Shown here one piece after another: positions 9,033 through 17,540 of a DNA stretch of 64,000 nt. Each line of letters begins with the position of its first letter. Position 1 is the stretch's first letter. Source of the DNA: Kordiimonas pumila (GTDB taxonomy: Bacteria > Pseudomonadota > Alphaproteobacteria > Sphingomonadales > Kordiimonadaceae). A program made the position numbers and the translations under genes. The notes beneath the pieces are model-generated. The model saw nothing but the letters and a program-made list of their open reading frames with translations, had not been told where the DNA came from and did no database searches. The stretch lies in contig NZ_CP061205.1 of NCBI RefSeq assembly GCF_015240255.1, positions 3,024,501 to 3,088,500 of the forward strand. The letters are read 5' to 3'.

Positions 9033-9845
9033 TCAATGCAGGAAGAAGGTACCTCTTAAAACTTCAATAGCCTGACCCGCTATATAGACCTTACCATCGC
9101 CGGGTACTCTTAACCACAAATCCCCTCCGCGCTTTGAAATTTGCCGGGCATACAGTTCTTGCTTGGCTAACCTTTTTGCCCAAAACGGCCCAGACATACA
9201 GTGCGCAGACCCTGTAACAGGGTCTTCGTTAATGCCGTGGTTAGGGAAAAAGCACCGCGAAACAAAATCAACATTACCAAGGCCTTTAGCTGTAGCGATA
9301 AAGCCGTACGGTGCAAATGCCTTTAGGGCAAAAAGGTCAGGCTCTAGCCCAAGAATAACTTCAGGGCTGTCGTATATAAGCAGCAAATCCCTGTCCCCAT
9401 CATCGCCTTTGTAAACCTCTTGTGGCTCAGCCCCCATAGCAGCAGCTAAACCTACAGGAAGAGTAATAGGGGCAGCTCTTAGTTCCGGAAAACATAGCTC
9501 CAATTTTCCATTTTTCTTTTCAACGGTTAAAATGCCTGAAAGTGTTAAGAACCTCAGCTTAGACATATCGTGCCGAAAATGCCGGAAAATAACATACGCT
9601 GCAGCAAGCGTTGCATGGCCACAAAGCTTCACTTCTGTTTCTGGCGTAAACCAGCGCAAATGATAGTCAGCCTCTATGCCGTCCAGAGGTGTATAATAGG
9701 CCGTTTCTGCCAGATTGTTCTCTGCCGCAATTGTTTGAAGGCTTTCATCTGGCAAAAATTCTGTTAACGGGCATATGGCAGCCGGGTTACCTTGAAAAGC
9801 AACATCCGTGAACGCATCAATTTGATAAAGGGGGATTTCCTGCAT
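9033..9845 (-). CDS. PhzF family isomerase
   Basis: A 270-residue protein of the PhzF/diaminopimelate-epimerase-like fold. The N-terminus (YQIDAFTDVAFQGNPAA) and NNLAETAYY with the catalytic Glu (E47, equivalent to Glu45 of PhzF) are clear, as are LCGHATLAAAY and DPVTGSAHC, which line the active site in both half-domains. PhzF itself isomerises a phenazine precursor, but no other phenazine genes are present, so it is probably a housekeeping member of unknown substrate. It lies 22 bp downstream of the ArsC-like gene and may belong to the same transcript as that gene and the cation transporter. Confidence 0.9.
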   Translation of the reverse strand: MQEIPLYQIDAFTDVAFQGNPAAICPLTEFLPDESLQTIAAENNLAETAYYTPLDGIEADYHLRWFTPETEVKLCGHATLAAAYVIFRHFRHDMSKLRFLTLSGILTVEKKNGKLELCFPELRAAPITLPVGLAAAMGAEPQEVYKGDDGDRDLLLIYDSPEVILGLEPDLFALKAFAPYGFIATAKGLGNVDFVSRCFFPNHGINEDPVTGSAHCMSGPFWAKRLAKQELYARQISKRGGDLWLRVPGDGKVYIAGQAIEVLRGTFFLH

Positions 9846-9867
9846 TTTCCATCACTTTAAGAAAGGT

Positions 9868-10230
9868 TTATGCCTGTGCCCAAGCCTTGATGTCATCTTG
9901 ATCTTTTGGCGCAAAACCAAGCCGGTAATCACCCGCCTTTTCCCACACAGGGCGCTTAATAAGCGCATCATGCTCCAACATTAAAGAGTTGGCTTTCTCT
10001 CTTGTGATGTCGGTTTTATCGCTATCAGGCAGCTTGCGCCACGTTGTGCCTCGTGTATTCAACAAAGCTTCATACCCAAGCGCCTCTTCAAGACGGCTAA
10101 TAAGCGCTGCATCAAACACATCTTTCCTGAAATCATGAAAACGATAGTTGATACCGGCCGTATCAAGCCAGCTTCTCGCTTTTTTTACAGTATCACAGTT
10201 CTTAATGCCGTATAAAACTAGCACACTCAT
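9868..10230 (-). CDS. ArsC/Spx family protein (YffB-like)
   Basis: A 120-residue thioredoxin-fold protein. The N-terminal LYGIKNCDTVKKARSWLD has the single Cys and the basic residues of the YffB branch of the arsenate-reductase (ArsC) family, and GTTWRKL fits the middle of the domain. YffB-type proteins are thought to be glutathione-dependent thiol reductases; arsenate reduction is not supported by any neighbouring ars gene. The start codon overlaps the stop of the upstream cation transporter gene by 4 bp (ATGA), indicating translational coupling. Confidence 0.88.
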   Translation of the reverse strand: MSVLVLYGIKNCDTVKKARSWLDTAGINYRFHDFRKDVFDAALISRLEEALGYEALLNTRGTTWRKLPDSDKTDITREKANSLMLEHDALIKRPVWEKAGDYRLGFAPKDQDDIKAWAQA

Positions 10231-11144
10231 TCCTCCAGTTTTGGTAATTCCTCAAATGTTTGTTCAACAGAGCGCTCAGATGACGGTTCAATGTGAATAA
10301 CAATATCAGCGTCTGGAAATTCTTCGCTTAAGGTCGCTTCAATTTCCGTTGCAATCATATGGCCCTCGTTAACACTAAGGTTGCCATCAACTTCAATATT
10401 CATTTGGATAAAACAATCACGCCCAGCCTGTCTGGTTTTTAGCTGGTTCAGGCCTCGCACACCGGGGCTTTCATGGGCAAGGTTAAAAATAGTTTCCCTG
10501 TCACGGTCTGACAGTTCCTTGTCCATCAGCATATCCAGCGCGGGCTTTACAATATCGTATGCGCCGTAAACAATATAAGCGGCTATCATCAACCCGGCAA
10601 TGCCATCAACACTGGACACCCCCATAGAGACAGCATAAGCCGATGCCATAACACCCAAATTGAGCAATAGATCACCCTTATAGTGTAAATTATCACCCGC
10701 TATAGCAAGCGAGCCTGTTTTCTTCACTACATAGGCTTGAAAAACGACAAGAATGAGCGACAGTACAATCGCAAGCCCTGATACAGCTATAACAAGGTTG
10801 CTTGCCCTGGCCTCTTGCGGATCAGTAATCTGGCCAATGGCTTCAAGGGCAATAAAAACGGCAGAACCTGACATAACAGCCGCCTGAAACAAACCTGCCA
10901 AAGCTTCAGCCTTACCGTGGCCAAAACGGTGCTCCTCATCAGCAGGTGTAAGCGCCGTTTTAATAGCAAACAATGTAACAAGCGATGCCGCAAGATCCAG
11001 AAACGAATCTGTAAGCGAGCCAAACATGGCAACAGAATCTGAAAGCCACCATGCAACTGCCTTGGTGAGCACCAAGGTAAAAGACACAGTTATAGCCGCG
11101 CGGCTTGCCCAGCGCATCAACATGCCAGCTTTGGCTTTATCCAT
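10227..11144 (-). CDS. Cation diffusion facilitator (FieF-like)
   Basis: A 305-residue inner-membrane metal/proton antiporter. Six hydrophobic segments are followed by a cytoplasmic C-terminal domain of about 90 residues. The metal-binding motifs are DSFLD (segment 2) and HRFGHGKAEAL just after segment 3, with another Asp in segment 5 (VDGIAG). These match FieF/YiiP-type transporters exporting Zn(II) or Fe(II). The C-terminal domain carries QMNIEVDGNLSVNEGH and HIEP, as in CDF dimerisation domains. It overlaps the ArsC-like gene by 4 bp. Which metal is carried cannot be told from sequence. Confidence 0.9.
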   Translation of the reverse strand: MDKAKAGMLMRWASRAAITVSFTLVLTKAVAWWLSDSVAMFGSLTDSFLDLAASLVTLFAIKTALTPADEEHRFGHGKAEALAGLFQAAVMSGSAVFIALEAIGQITDPQEARASNLVIAVSGLAIVLSLILVVFQAYVVKKTGSLAIAGDNLHYKGDLLLNLGVMASAYAVSMGVSSVDGIAGLMIAAYIVYGAYDIVKPALDMLMDKELSDRDRETIFNLAHESPGVRGLNQLKTRQAGRDCFIQMNIEVDGNLSVNEGHMIATEIEATLSEEFPDADIVIHIEPSSERSVEQTFEELPKLEE

Positions 11145-11238
11145 CTGTCTTTGGTTCCTTAAAACTATTTATAGTGTGCTCGGCAGAATAGCGGCGGATA
11201 TATGAAAATACACAGAAAAATGAACAGGTATAAAAATA

Positions 11239-11266
11239 AAACGCCCCACAGTTATGCAGGGCGTTT
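11239..11266 (-). terminator. Rho-independent terminator of the F0 operon
   Basis: AAACGCCC (11239-11246) pairs with GGGCGTTT (11259-11266) across a 12-nt loop. Read on the minus strand the right arm is followed by a T-rich tract (TTTATTTTTA). It lies about 35 bp downstream of the atpF stop. Confidence 0.8.
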
Positions 11267-11299
11267 GGGTACTCAGAACACGTTACTCAGAACAAATTT

Positions 11300-11803
11300 C
11301 TAATGAAGCTTTTGCTCAACTTCAGAGATAGCAGCATCAACGAGTGTTTTACCATTTTTGCCTTTAAGGCTTTCAGCAAGAACACTTGTTGCAGCTTTAA
11401 TTGCTACTTCGGTGGCAACAGCTTTAACTTCTTTGACAGCAGCGGCTTCAGCTTGTTTGATTTTATTTGCTGCAGATTTTTCTCGGCGGTCTATCATCAA
11501 AGCCAGATCAGTTTTCGCGGCTTCTATCATGATTTTTGCGTCACTTTCAGCTTGCGCTAAAATTTCGGCAGCATCGCTTTCAGCATCACGCTGTTTGCGT
11601 TGATAATCATGCAAAAGCGTTTCAGCTTCATCTCTGAGAGACTTTGCTTCTTCGATCTGTTTACGGATTTCTTCTGATTTAGCATCCAACAGCGCTGCAA
11701 TTGACTTATGCGCTTTCAGCCAAACCACGCCACCAACAAACACTACAAACGAACAGCCAACCCAAAATGTAGGATCTGCATAGAACATTTCACCCGATGC
11801 CAT
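11300..11803 (-). CDS. atpF: ATP synthase F0 subunit b
   Basis: A 167-residue peripheral-stalk subunit. One N-terminal membrane segment (FWVGCSFVVFVGGVVWL) is followed by a long charged, alanine-rich helix that forms the coiled stalk, then a conserved C-terminal region (AIKAATSVLAESL). The start is the ATG at 11801-11803, one base after the stop of the upstream b' gene and behind GGGAG; a reading extended to 11827 would overlap b'. It is the last gene of the F0 operon, immediately before the terminator. Two b-type subunits (b and b') are usual in alphaproteobacteria. Confidence 0.93.
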   Translation of the reverse strand: MASGEMFYADPTFWVGCSFVVFVGGVVWLKAHKSIAALLDAKSEEIRKQIEEAKSLRDEAETLLHDYQRKQRDAESDAAEILAQAESDAKIMIEAAKTDLALMIDRREKSAANKIKQAEAAAVKEVKAVATEVAIKAATSVLAESLKGKNGKTLVDAAISEVEQKLH

Positions 11804-11804
11804 C

Positions 11805-12353
11805 TTATGCTCCCTTGACTGTATCAAGAGCTGCTTTCACAGCATCGTTTACAGCTTTGTCTTTTGGTTCAATACCACCGAGCTTGGCAATCACTTGCGT
11901 TGCAACCTCTGTCGCGACAGAATCAATGCTCAAAAGAGCTTCTTCACGAGCCTTTGCAATTGCTTTTTCAGCCTTATCGGCTTTTGTACCAAGCTTCTTA
12001 TCCAGCGCAGCTTGCGCTTTGGCAATATCAGCCTGAATGGTTTCTTTCGTAGCAACAATAACTTGCTGTGCCTTAGCGCGGGCATCTGTCACAGAGGCTT
12101 CGTAAGCCACTCTTATTTCTTCAGCTTCATTTCTTAGGCGTTCCGCCGTATCAAGGTCGGTTGCGACTTTTTCCTCGCGTTCCCCCATCACTTTTGAAAT
12201 GCGAGGTAAAACCATTCTGGAAACAACAAGAAACAACACCAGAAATGTTAGCACCAGCCAAGCAAGCTGGTTGGTAAATGTACCATCAGCAATAACATTG
12301 AGCTGCGGCAAACCTGCTGGTTGTTCAACTACTTCTGTATGGGCGTCTGCCAT
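11805..12353 (-). CDS. ATP synthase F0 subunit b'
   Basis: A 182-residue b-type stalk subunit. After a short polar N-terminus (ADAHTEVVEQPAG) comes the single membrane segment (QLAWLVLTFLVLFLVVSRM) and a PRI motif, then a long helix rich in Ala, Glu and Lys. The position between atpE and atpF and the longer soluble N-terminus identify it as b' rather than b. ATG at 12351-12353 has GAGG upstream; a GTG sits immediately before it. It forms a heterodimer with the downstream b subunit, connecting the F0 a subunit to the F1 head. Confidence 0.92.
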   Translation of the reverse strand: MADAHTEVVEQPAGLPQLNVIADGTFTNQLAWLVLTFLVLFLVVSRMVLPRISKVMGEREEKVATDLDTAERLRNEAEEIRVAYEASVTDARAKAQQVIVATKETIQADIAKAQAALDKKLGTKADKAEKAIAKAREEALLSIDSVATEVATQVIAKLGGIEPKDKAVNDAVKAALDTVKGA

Positions 12354-12439
12354 CACATGCCTCTATGGCTTGAGTTTCAATTTCAGTTCATGCCTGAGCA
12401 GAACCATGCCACATGATTATCATCTGGGCATTTGGTAAG

Positions 12440-12460
12440 CGGTGCGGAAAAGCCGCACCG
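12440..12460 (-). other. Intercistronic hairpin between atpE and the b' gene
   Basis: CGGTGCGG (12440-12447) and CCGCACCG (12453-12460) form a perfect 8-bp GC-rich stem with a 5-nt loop, 20 bases after the atpE stop. No T-tract follows on the minus strand, so it does not look like a full terminator. It could protect the 3' end of an atpE-rich processed mRNA, which would help produce the many c subunits needed; that role is inferred. Confidence 0.6.
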
Positions 12461-12479
12461 TACCTGCTATTTTCTGTTC

Positions 12480-12704
12480 TTATGCGAACAGGATCAGGAA
12501 TGCGATAACCAGTGCGAACAGGCCTGTTGCTTCTGTCAGTGCGAAGCCGATCAGCAGGTTCGTGAACTGCTTAGGGGCAGCAGATGGGTTACGCAGTGCA
12601 CCAGAAAGGTAGCTACCGAAGATGTTACCAAGACCAATACCAATACCAGCAAGTGCAAGTGTCGCAATACCAGCACCAATCATTTTTGCAGCTTCGAGTT
12701 CCAT
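12480..12704 (-). CDS. atpE: ATP synthase F0 subunit c
   Basis: A 74-residue proteolipid with two membrane helices. The glycine-rich first helix (AGIGIGLGNIFGSYLSGALRN), the cytoplasmic RNP loop and the proton-carrying Glu in the second helix (FALTEATGLFAL) are all present. No sodium-binding signature is evident, so proton coupling is expected. It forms the rotor ring and is needed in about ten or more copies. The gene sits between atpB and the b' gene; the 126-bp gap after it contains a strong hairpin. Confidence 0.97.
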   Translation of the reverse strand: MELEAAKMIGAGIATLALAGIGIGLGNIFGSYLSGALRNPSAAPKQFTNLLIGFALTEATGLFALVIAFLILFA

Positions 12705-12758
12705 ATTGAATTCCTTCTCTACTATATAAGGTAATACGTTGAAAAATGTTTGCCTGTT

Positions 12759-13508
12759 TTAGTGTGAAGGATGCATTGCATCATTCAAATAAATACAGGT
12801 CAGAATTGTGAATACATACGCTTGCAGGCACGCCACCAAAATTTCAAGGCCTGTTAAGAGTACATTCACAGCAAACGGGACAACCGCGCCCACCATGCCA
12901 ACCACACCAGCAGCCGCTAGACTGATAATGAAACCGGCAAAAACTTTCATCATAATGTGGCCTGCAAGCATATTGGCAAACAAACGCACAGAAAGACTGA
13001 TAGGACGGGTGCAATAAGAAATGACTTCAATCGCCACAATAAGTGGCAAGAGCCAGAAAGGCACACCAGACGGTGCAAACAGTTTCAAATAGCCTGCACC
13101 ATTTTTGATGAAGCCGATGATTGTTACACCGATAAAAATAAAAATCGCCATCGCAAAGTTAACAGCAATATGACTGGTCACTGTAAAGCTGTATGGCAGC
13201 ATACCAGCAAGGTTTAGCCCCAGAACAAAAACAAACAGGCTAAAGATAAACGGGAAATATTTCTTACCGTCTTTACCCACGTTATCGCGGATCATGCCTG
13301 CAATAAAACTGTAGGTTAACTCTACCATTACCTGCCAACGACCCGGCACAAGGCTTCGCTTGCTCGCACCGCCAACCAGGAACAGAGAAAGAGCACTAAC
13401 CACCAGAACCATAACAAGTGAACTGTTAGTAAAGGAAACATCGATCCCAGCGATCTCAATCTCTGCGTACGGTTTTACATTAAACTGTTCAATCGGACTA
13501 TGGGCCAC
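12759..13508 (-). CDS. atpB: ATP synthase F0 subunit a
   Basis: A 249-residue inner-membrane protein with five to six hydrophobic segments. The essential arginine of the proton half-channels is visible in ISLSVRLFANMLAGH near residue 170, and the N-terminal PIEQFNVKPYAEIEIAGIDVSFTN is typical of alphaproteobacterial subunit a. It lies 52 bp downstream of atpI and 54 bp upstream of atpE, all on the minus strand from one promoter. Confidence 0.97.
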   Translation of the reverse strand: MAHSPIEQFNVKPYAEIEIAGIDVSFTNSSLVMVLVVSALSLFLVGGASKRSLVPGRWQVMVELTYSFIAGMIRDNVGKDGKKYFPFIFSLFVFVLGLNLAGMLPYSFTVTSHIAVNFAMAIFIFIGVTIIGFIKNGAGYLKLFAPSGVPFWLLPLIVAIEVISYCTRPISLSVRLFANMLAGHIMMKVFAGFIISLAAAGVVGMVGAVVPFAVNVLLTGLEILVACLQAYVFTILTCIYLNDAMHPSH

Positions 13509-13560
13509 GGCTACGATCTCTTTACTTTATGCCCTTCCGGTAAAGGAAAAGCGGTCAAAT

Positions 13561-13869
13561 TCAATTAGCTTCTTCGTCAGCATCCTGCATACGACGCGCA
13601 TCCCGTATCACATTCCGCACACCACTTGCAAACCCAAGTATCAATAAGACGATTAAAAAAAGCGGTTTTGTGTCGAACCATGTGTCAAACCAGTACCCGA
13701 TAAAGGCTCCAACGCCGCTACCAACAACCAGTTCCGCACTCATCTTCAAGGCTGCACCTAGAGGTGAAACAGGAGGTTCCTCCTGCCATTCTTCGGGCAC
13801 TTCCTTGCGGGCTCGGCTTAACCGCTCTTCGAAAGAAGCTTGCTTCGGGTCTTTTTCTCTATCACCCAT
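13561..13869 (-). CDS. atpI: ATP synthase protein I (AtpI / AtpZ family)
   Basis: A 102-residue protein opening the F0 operon. A polar N-terminal half (FEERLSRARKEVPEEWQEEP) is followed by two membrane segments with the glycine pattern GSGVGAFIGYWFD and FLIVLLILGFASGVRN. AtpI proteins aid assembly of the c ring and may transport magnesium; alphaproteobacterial versions are often labelled AtpZ/I. The promoter lies 74-102 bp upstream. Confidence 0.9.
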   Translation of the reverse strand: MGDREKDPKQASFEERLSRARKEVPEEWQEEPPVSPLGAALKMSAELVVGSGVGAFIGYWFDTWFDTKPLFLIVLLILGFASGVRNVIRDARRMQDADEEAN

Positions 13870-13942
13870 AACAAACCGCCTTTTCGTCTGCGTTTCTACC
13901 GGGGCACCTGACCTAAATCAAGGTGCTGCCAAAGGCGGTTGC

Positions 13943-13971
13943 AACATAGTGAAGCCCCTCCGCCCTGTCAA
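13943..13971 (-). promoter_or_regulatory. Promoter of the F0 ATP synthase operon
   Basis: On the minus strand a perfect -35 hexamer TTGACA (13966-13971) is followed after 17 bp by TATGTT (13943-13948). It lies between smc and atpI and points at atpI. Spacing and hexamers fit a housekeeping sigma70 promoter. Confidence 0.75.
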
Positions 13972-14028
13972 GGTGCAATAAAAATATACTAACCACTTGT
14001 AATATAACCGAAATATCGAAAATAGCAA

Positions 14029-17000
14029 TTAACTCACATCTCGAAATTCTTCTGCCTGCTCCAAGTCAACAGAAACAAGGGTAGAGATTCCGCGTTCTGA
14101 CATCGTCACCCCAAACAGCCGCTGCATCCGCGACATAGATACAGCATTGTGTGATACTATCAAAAAACGTGTATTTGTGCGCTTGATCATATCATCCAGA
14201 AGGTTACAGAATCGCTCAACATTTGCATCGTCAAGCGGGGCATCAACTTCATCAAGTACACAGATAGGTGCCGGATTCGTAATAAACACAGCAAAAATCA
14301 AGGAAAGGGCTGTCAGGGCCTGTTCTCCACCGGACAACAAAGACAGCGCCTGCAAGCGTTTACCAGGCGGACTTGCAAAAATCTCCAGTCCTGCATCCAG
14401 CGGATCATCTGATTCTGTCAGCTCAAGGTGGGCTTCACCGCCTCCAAACAAGCTTTTAAACAGTTCGCCAAAATGGTTATTTACCACTTCAAATGCAGTC
14501 AAAAGACGTTGACGACCTTCTTTATTGAGGCTCCCGATTGCCTGCCGAAGGCGGGCAATGGCGGCTTCAAGGTCTGTTCTTTCGCGCACCAAATGGTCCA
14601 TCTGCTCGCTGATCTCAGCCAGTTCTTCATCAGCCCGCAGGTTAACAGCACCTAGTCTGTCTCGTTCGCGCTTCAGTTTCTCAAGCTTTATTTCAAGAAC
14701 CGTAACATCTGGCAAACTATCGCTCGCCGCGAGTTCAACCTTTTCCAAAAGCCGGGTTGGTGCACACTCAAAGCGCTCAGCAATATGATCAGCAATATCT
14801 TTACGGCGGCTCACGGCTGTCTCCAGCGCGGCGTCGGCCCTGATTTGCCTTTCTTTTACAGTAGACAGGCTTTCCTGAATGTCTTTCAGGGCTTTGTCTT
14901 TTTCTGCAAGCACAGCCTCTGATGATACAAGGGCATCACTGGTCTGCTGGCGCGCCTTTTCCGCCTCAGCCAAATGGTTCAAAAGCTGCTGTTTACGCTT
15001 TTCCATTTCATCAGGGCTTGCTTCTGCTGCTGCAAGCTGTTTTTCCGCTGATGCCGCACGGTCATCAAGCGACTTAATCTGCTTTGTTGCACTTGATACC
15101 CTAAGCGACCAGGCACCACTTTCTGTTTTAATAGCAGAAAGCCTGTCACTGCGAACTTGTGCTTCACGGCGCAGACCATCATAAACACCGCGTGCCGCGC
15201 TTAAGTCGTGTCGTAGTTTCTCAACTTTAGTCCGTACTTCAGATAGCTCTTTTTCAAGCTTTTCATTTTGCGGTAAGTCGGCAATTTTTTTATTAATGTC
15301 AGCAAGCCTGGCGTCCGTTTCTTTTTCTTCGGTTTGCAAACGGCCCATTGATTCCTTAATCATAGTAACCTTGCTGTCCCGCTTACTGGCTTCCTGCTCA
15401 GCGTTTACAAGTACCCGGCGCTTATCAGCCAGTTCTTTCTCGGCGTGCTGGCGCATTGCCCGCTGACTTTGCTCCACTGCGCGAGCTTTTTCGTGAGCCT
15501 CAAAGGCTATTTCAGCCGTTTTAACAGCCTCTGCGTATTTCTCTTCAAGGCTTTGCAACTGGGTTTGCAGACTTTCCAGCCGGTTTTGCTGCTGCAGTCG
15601 CAGGGCTGCCTGCGTTGGTGCACCGGCTTTTACAACATAACCATCCCAGCGCCATAACTTACCTTCCCTATCCACCACTGATTGCCCGGGCTTTAGGCCT
15701 GAGGTATTGGGTGTGGTAGCACCACTTACAATGCCAGTGTATGCCAATTTCCGGGCGAGAACTGCTGGCACGGTTACGTACAGAGATAGTGGTTCAACCC
15801 CCTTGGGCCAGCTTGGGGCTGCCAACGCCTCAAGCTTTTGCCAAAACCTGCTAGCATCAGGGTTTTTACCGGCTTCCGCTTCGCTGCCAAAGGCAATACC
15901 TGCTGCTGTTTCATACCCCGGCTTTGCTTTTAATTCACTGGCAACAGGGCTATCATCATCATTTTCAAGAACCAGCATTTTTACAAGGCTCGAAATTTCA
16001 CCAGACAGGGCTTTAACCTGCCCTTCCATTTCAGCACGAGAGGCATCAACAGTATTCCGTGCTGTACGGGCTTGCGCTGTGGCAGCCTCTGATACAACAA
16101 GTGCTTCGTCAGACCTTGCTAGGGCCGCCTCTGCATCCAGCACCGCTTTTTCTGCCATTTTCAAGGCCGCGACAATTTCATCTTGTGCCGACATGGCTGT
16201 AAGTTCATTTGCCTGCCGAGCCTGTTCTGATACTAGCTGATCTTTGCGCCGCGCCACAGCAAGCTTATCGCTCTCCAAACTTGACCTCCGCGCCCGAGCC
16301 TGTGCGGCTTGTTCGCTTAAAGTATCAAACTCGGATTCCGCCCCGCTTGCTTCTTTCGCGGCAGTTTCCAGTGCTTCTCGTGCAGCTATCTCCGCCTCTT
16401 TTTCTGCGTCACGCGCTGCTTCAAGACGGGCTTTTTCCGTATTCAGGCGGTCTAGAGCAGACTGTGAATCTGCAATAATTTCCTGCTCACGCACCTTATC
16501 TGATGTAACCTGCTCCAGCATAGCACGCAGGGAAAGCGCAGCCTGTTTGCGTCGCTCAGACTCAAGTTCAAGGTTTTCTTTTTCAATAGATAGTCGCTGT
16601 AGTTTAGCAGCGGCTTCTGCATCCGCCTCCCTCAACGGCGGTAACATAGCCGCTGTTACAGCCTGTGCTGTTGAAATTTCGGCAACCTTTTTAGTGATGG
16701 TTGCAACTTCAGATTCTGCCGCTCTCAGGCCTTGTTCAACCCGGATAACCTCTTCTGAAGCGAGTTTCCATTTAATGAACAGCAAGCTTGCCTCTGCCTG
16801 CCTGATTTCACCAGAAATAGATCGGTACCGTACAGCTTGGTTTGCCTGACGCTTCAGGCCTGATATCTGGCTTTCCATAGCCTGCACAACGTCTTGTACT
16901 CTAACAAGATTACCCTCTGCGCTTTTGAGGCGGCTTTCAGCTTCTTTTCTGCGGGTATGGAGGCCAGATATACCTGCAGCCTCCTCCAATATCTGTCGCC

Positions 17001-17478
17001 TATCCTGCGGTTTGGCATTAATCAGGCTACCAATTCGGCCTTGACTTACTAGCGCTGGCGAATGTGCGCCAGTTGCGGCATCTGCGAACAAAAGCTGCAC
17101 ATCTTTTTGCCGTACATCTTTACCGTTAATACGGTAGGCAGAGCCGGATTCCCGCTCAATTCGGCGAGTTATTTCAATAGTATCTTCATTATTATATTCT
17201 GCGGGGGCGGTACGTTCAAAATTATCAATAACAAGTGTAACTTCCGCCATATTACGAGCCGGCCTGCGATCAGTACCAGCAAAAATAACATCATCCATGC
17301 CTGCGCCGCGCAGCGACTTGGCACGATTTTCCCCCATAACCCAGCGAATAGCTTCAAGAAGATTGGATTTGCCGCAACCGTTCGGCCCCACCACACCTGT
17401 GAGGCCGTTTTCTATATGAAGCTCGGTTGGGTCTACAAATGATTTAAACCCTGATAGACGCAAGCGCGAAAAACGCAT
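14029..17478 (-). CDS. smc: Chromosome segregation ATPase SMC
   Basis: A 1149-residue SMC protein. The N-terminal head has Walker A GPNGCGKSN (residues 31-39), followed by a first coiled coil to about residue 480. The hinge lies at about 500-620 and includes GTVSGAT-like and VVDREGKLWRWDGYVV segments; a second coiled coil follows. The C-terminal head has the ABC signature LSGGEQALTAL and Walker B ICVLDEVDAPLDDANV. The length is normal. It dimerises through the hinge and organises the chromosome with ScpA/ScpB, which are not in this window. A terminator-like hairpin separates it from the upstream DsbA-like gene. Confidence 0.97.
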   Translation of the reverse strand: MRFSRLRLSGFKSFVDPTELHIENGLTGVVGPNGCGKSNLLEAIRWVMGENRAKSLRGAGMDDVIFAGTDRRPARNMAEVTLVIDNFERTAPAEYNNEDTIEITRRIERESGSAYRINGKDVRQKDVQLLFADAATGAHSPALVSQGRIGSLINAKPQDRRQILEEAAGISGLHTRRKEAESRLKSAEGNLVRVQDVVQAMESQISGLKRQANQAVRYRSISGEIRQAEASLLFIKWKLASEEVIRVEQGLRAAESEVATITKKVAEISTAQAVTAAMLPPLREADAEAAAKLQRLSIEKENLELESERRKQAALSLRAMLEQVTSDKVREQEIIADSQSALDRLNTEKARLEAARDAEKEAEIAAREALETAAKEASGAESEFDTLSEQAAQARARRSSLESDKLAVARRKDQLVSEQARQANELTAMSAQDEIVAALKMAEKAVLDAEAALARSDEALVVSEAATAQARTARNTVDASRAEMEGQVKALSGEISSLVKMLVLENDDDSPVASELKAKPGYETAAGIAFGSEAEAGKNPDASRFWQKLEALAAPSWPKGVEPLSLYVTVPAVLARKLAYTGIVSGATTPNTSGLKPGQSVVDREGKLWRWDGYVVKAGAPTQAALRLQQQNRLESLQTQLQSLEEKYAEAVKTAEIAFEAHEKARAVEQSQRAMRQHAEKELADKRRVLVNAEQEASKRDSKVTMIKESMGRLQTEEKETDARLADINKKIADLPQNEKLEKELSEVRTKVEKLRHDLSAARGVYDGLRREAQVRSDRLSAIKTESGAWSLRVSSATKQIKSLDDRAASAEKQLAAAEASPDEMEKRKQQLLNHLAEAEKARQQTSDALVSSEAVLAEKDKALKDIQESLSTVKERQIRADAALETAVSRRKDIADHIAERFECAPTRLLEKVELAASDSLPDVTVLEIKLEKLKRERDRLGAVNLRADEELAEISEQMDHLVRERTDLEAAIARLRQAIGSLNKEGRQRLLTAFEVVNNHFGELFKSLFGGGEAHLELTESDDPLDAGLEIFASPPGKRLQALSLLSGGEQALTALSLIFAVFITNPAPICVLDEVDAPLDDANVERFCNLLDDMIKRTNTRFLIVSHNAVSMSRMQRLFGVTMSERGISTLVSVDLEQAEEFRDVS

Positions 17479-17505
17479 GGCCCTGGTTTACTCCCCCTCT
17501 ATAGA

Positions 17506-17535
17506 AAATAGCCTAAGCCCCCGCTCAGGCTATTT
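17506..17535 (-). terminator. Terminator or attenuator between the DsbA-like gene and smc
   Basis: Read on the minus strand, AAATAGCCTGAGC pairs with GCTTAGGCTATTT (13 bp with one G-U) around a GGGG loop, followed by TTCT. It sits 5 bp after the DsbA-like stop and 27 bp before the smc start codon, so it should reduce read-through into smc or act as an attenuator. Confidence 0.75.
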
Positions 17536-17540
17536 CAGCG

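Noticed and set aside
9033-9845. Phenazine biosynthesis locus suggested by PhzF
   Set aside because: No other phz genes are present; PhzF family members are common housekeeping proteins.
9868-10230. Arsenic resistance suggested by the ArsC-like protein
   Set aside because: The sequence is YffB-like, with no arsR, arsB or acr3 gene around; the neighbour is a cation diffusion facilitator.
15707-16849. Two long frames (177 and 201 codons) opposite smc
   Set aside because: Serine/alanine-rich translations typical of the complement of coiled-coil coding sequence; no gene-like features.
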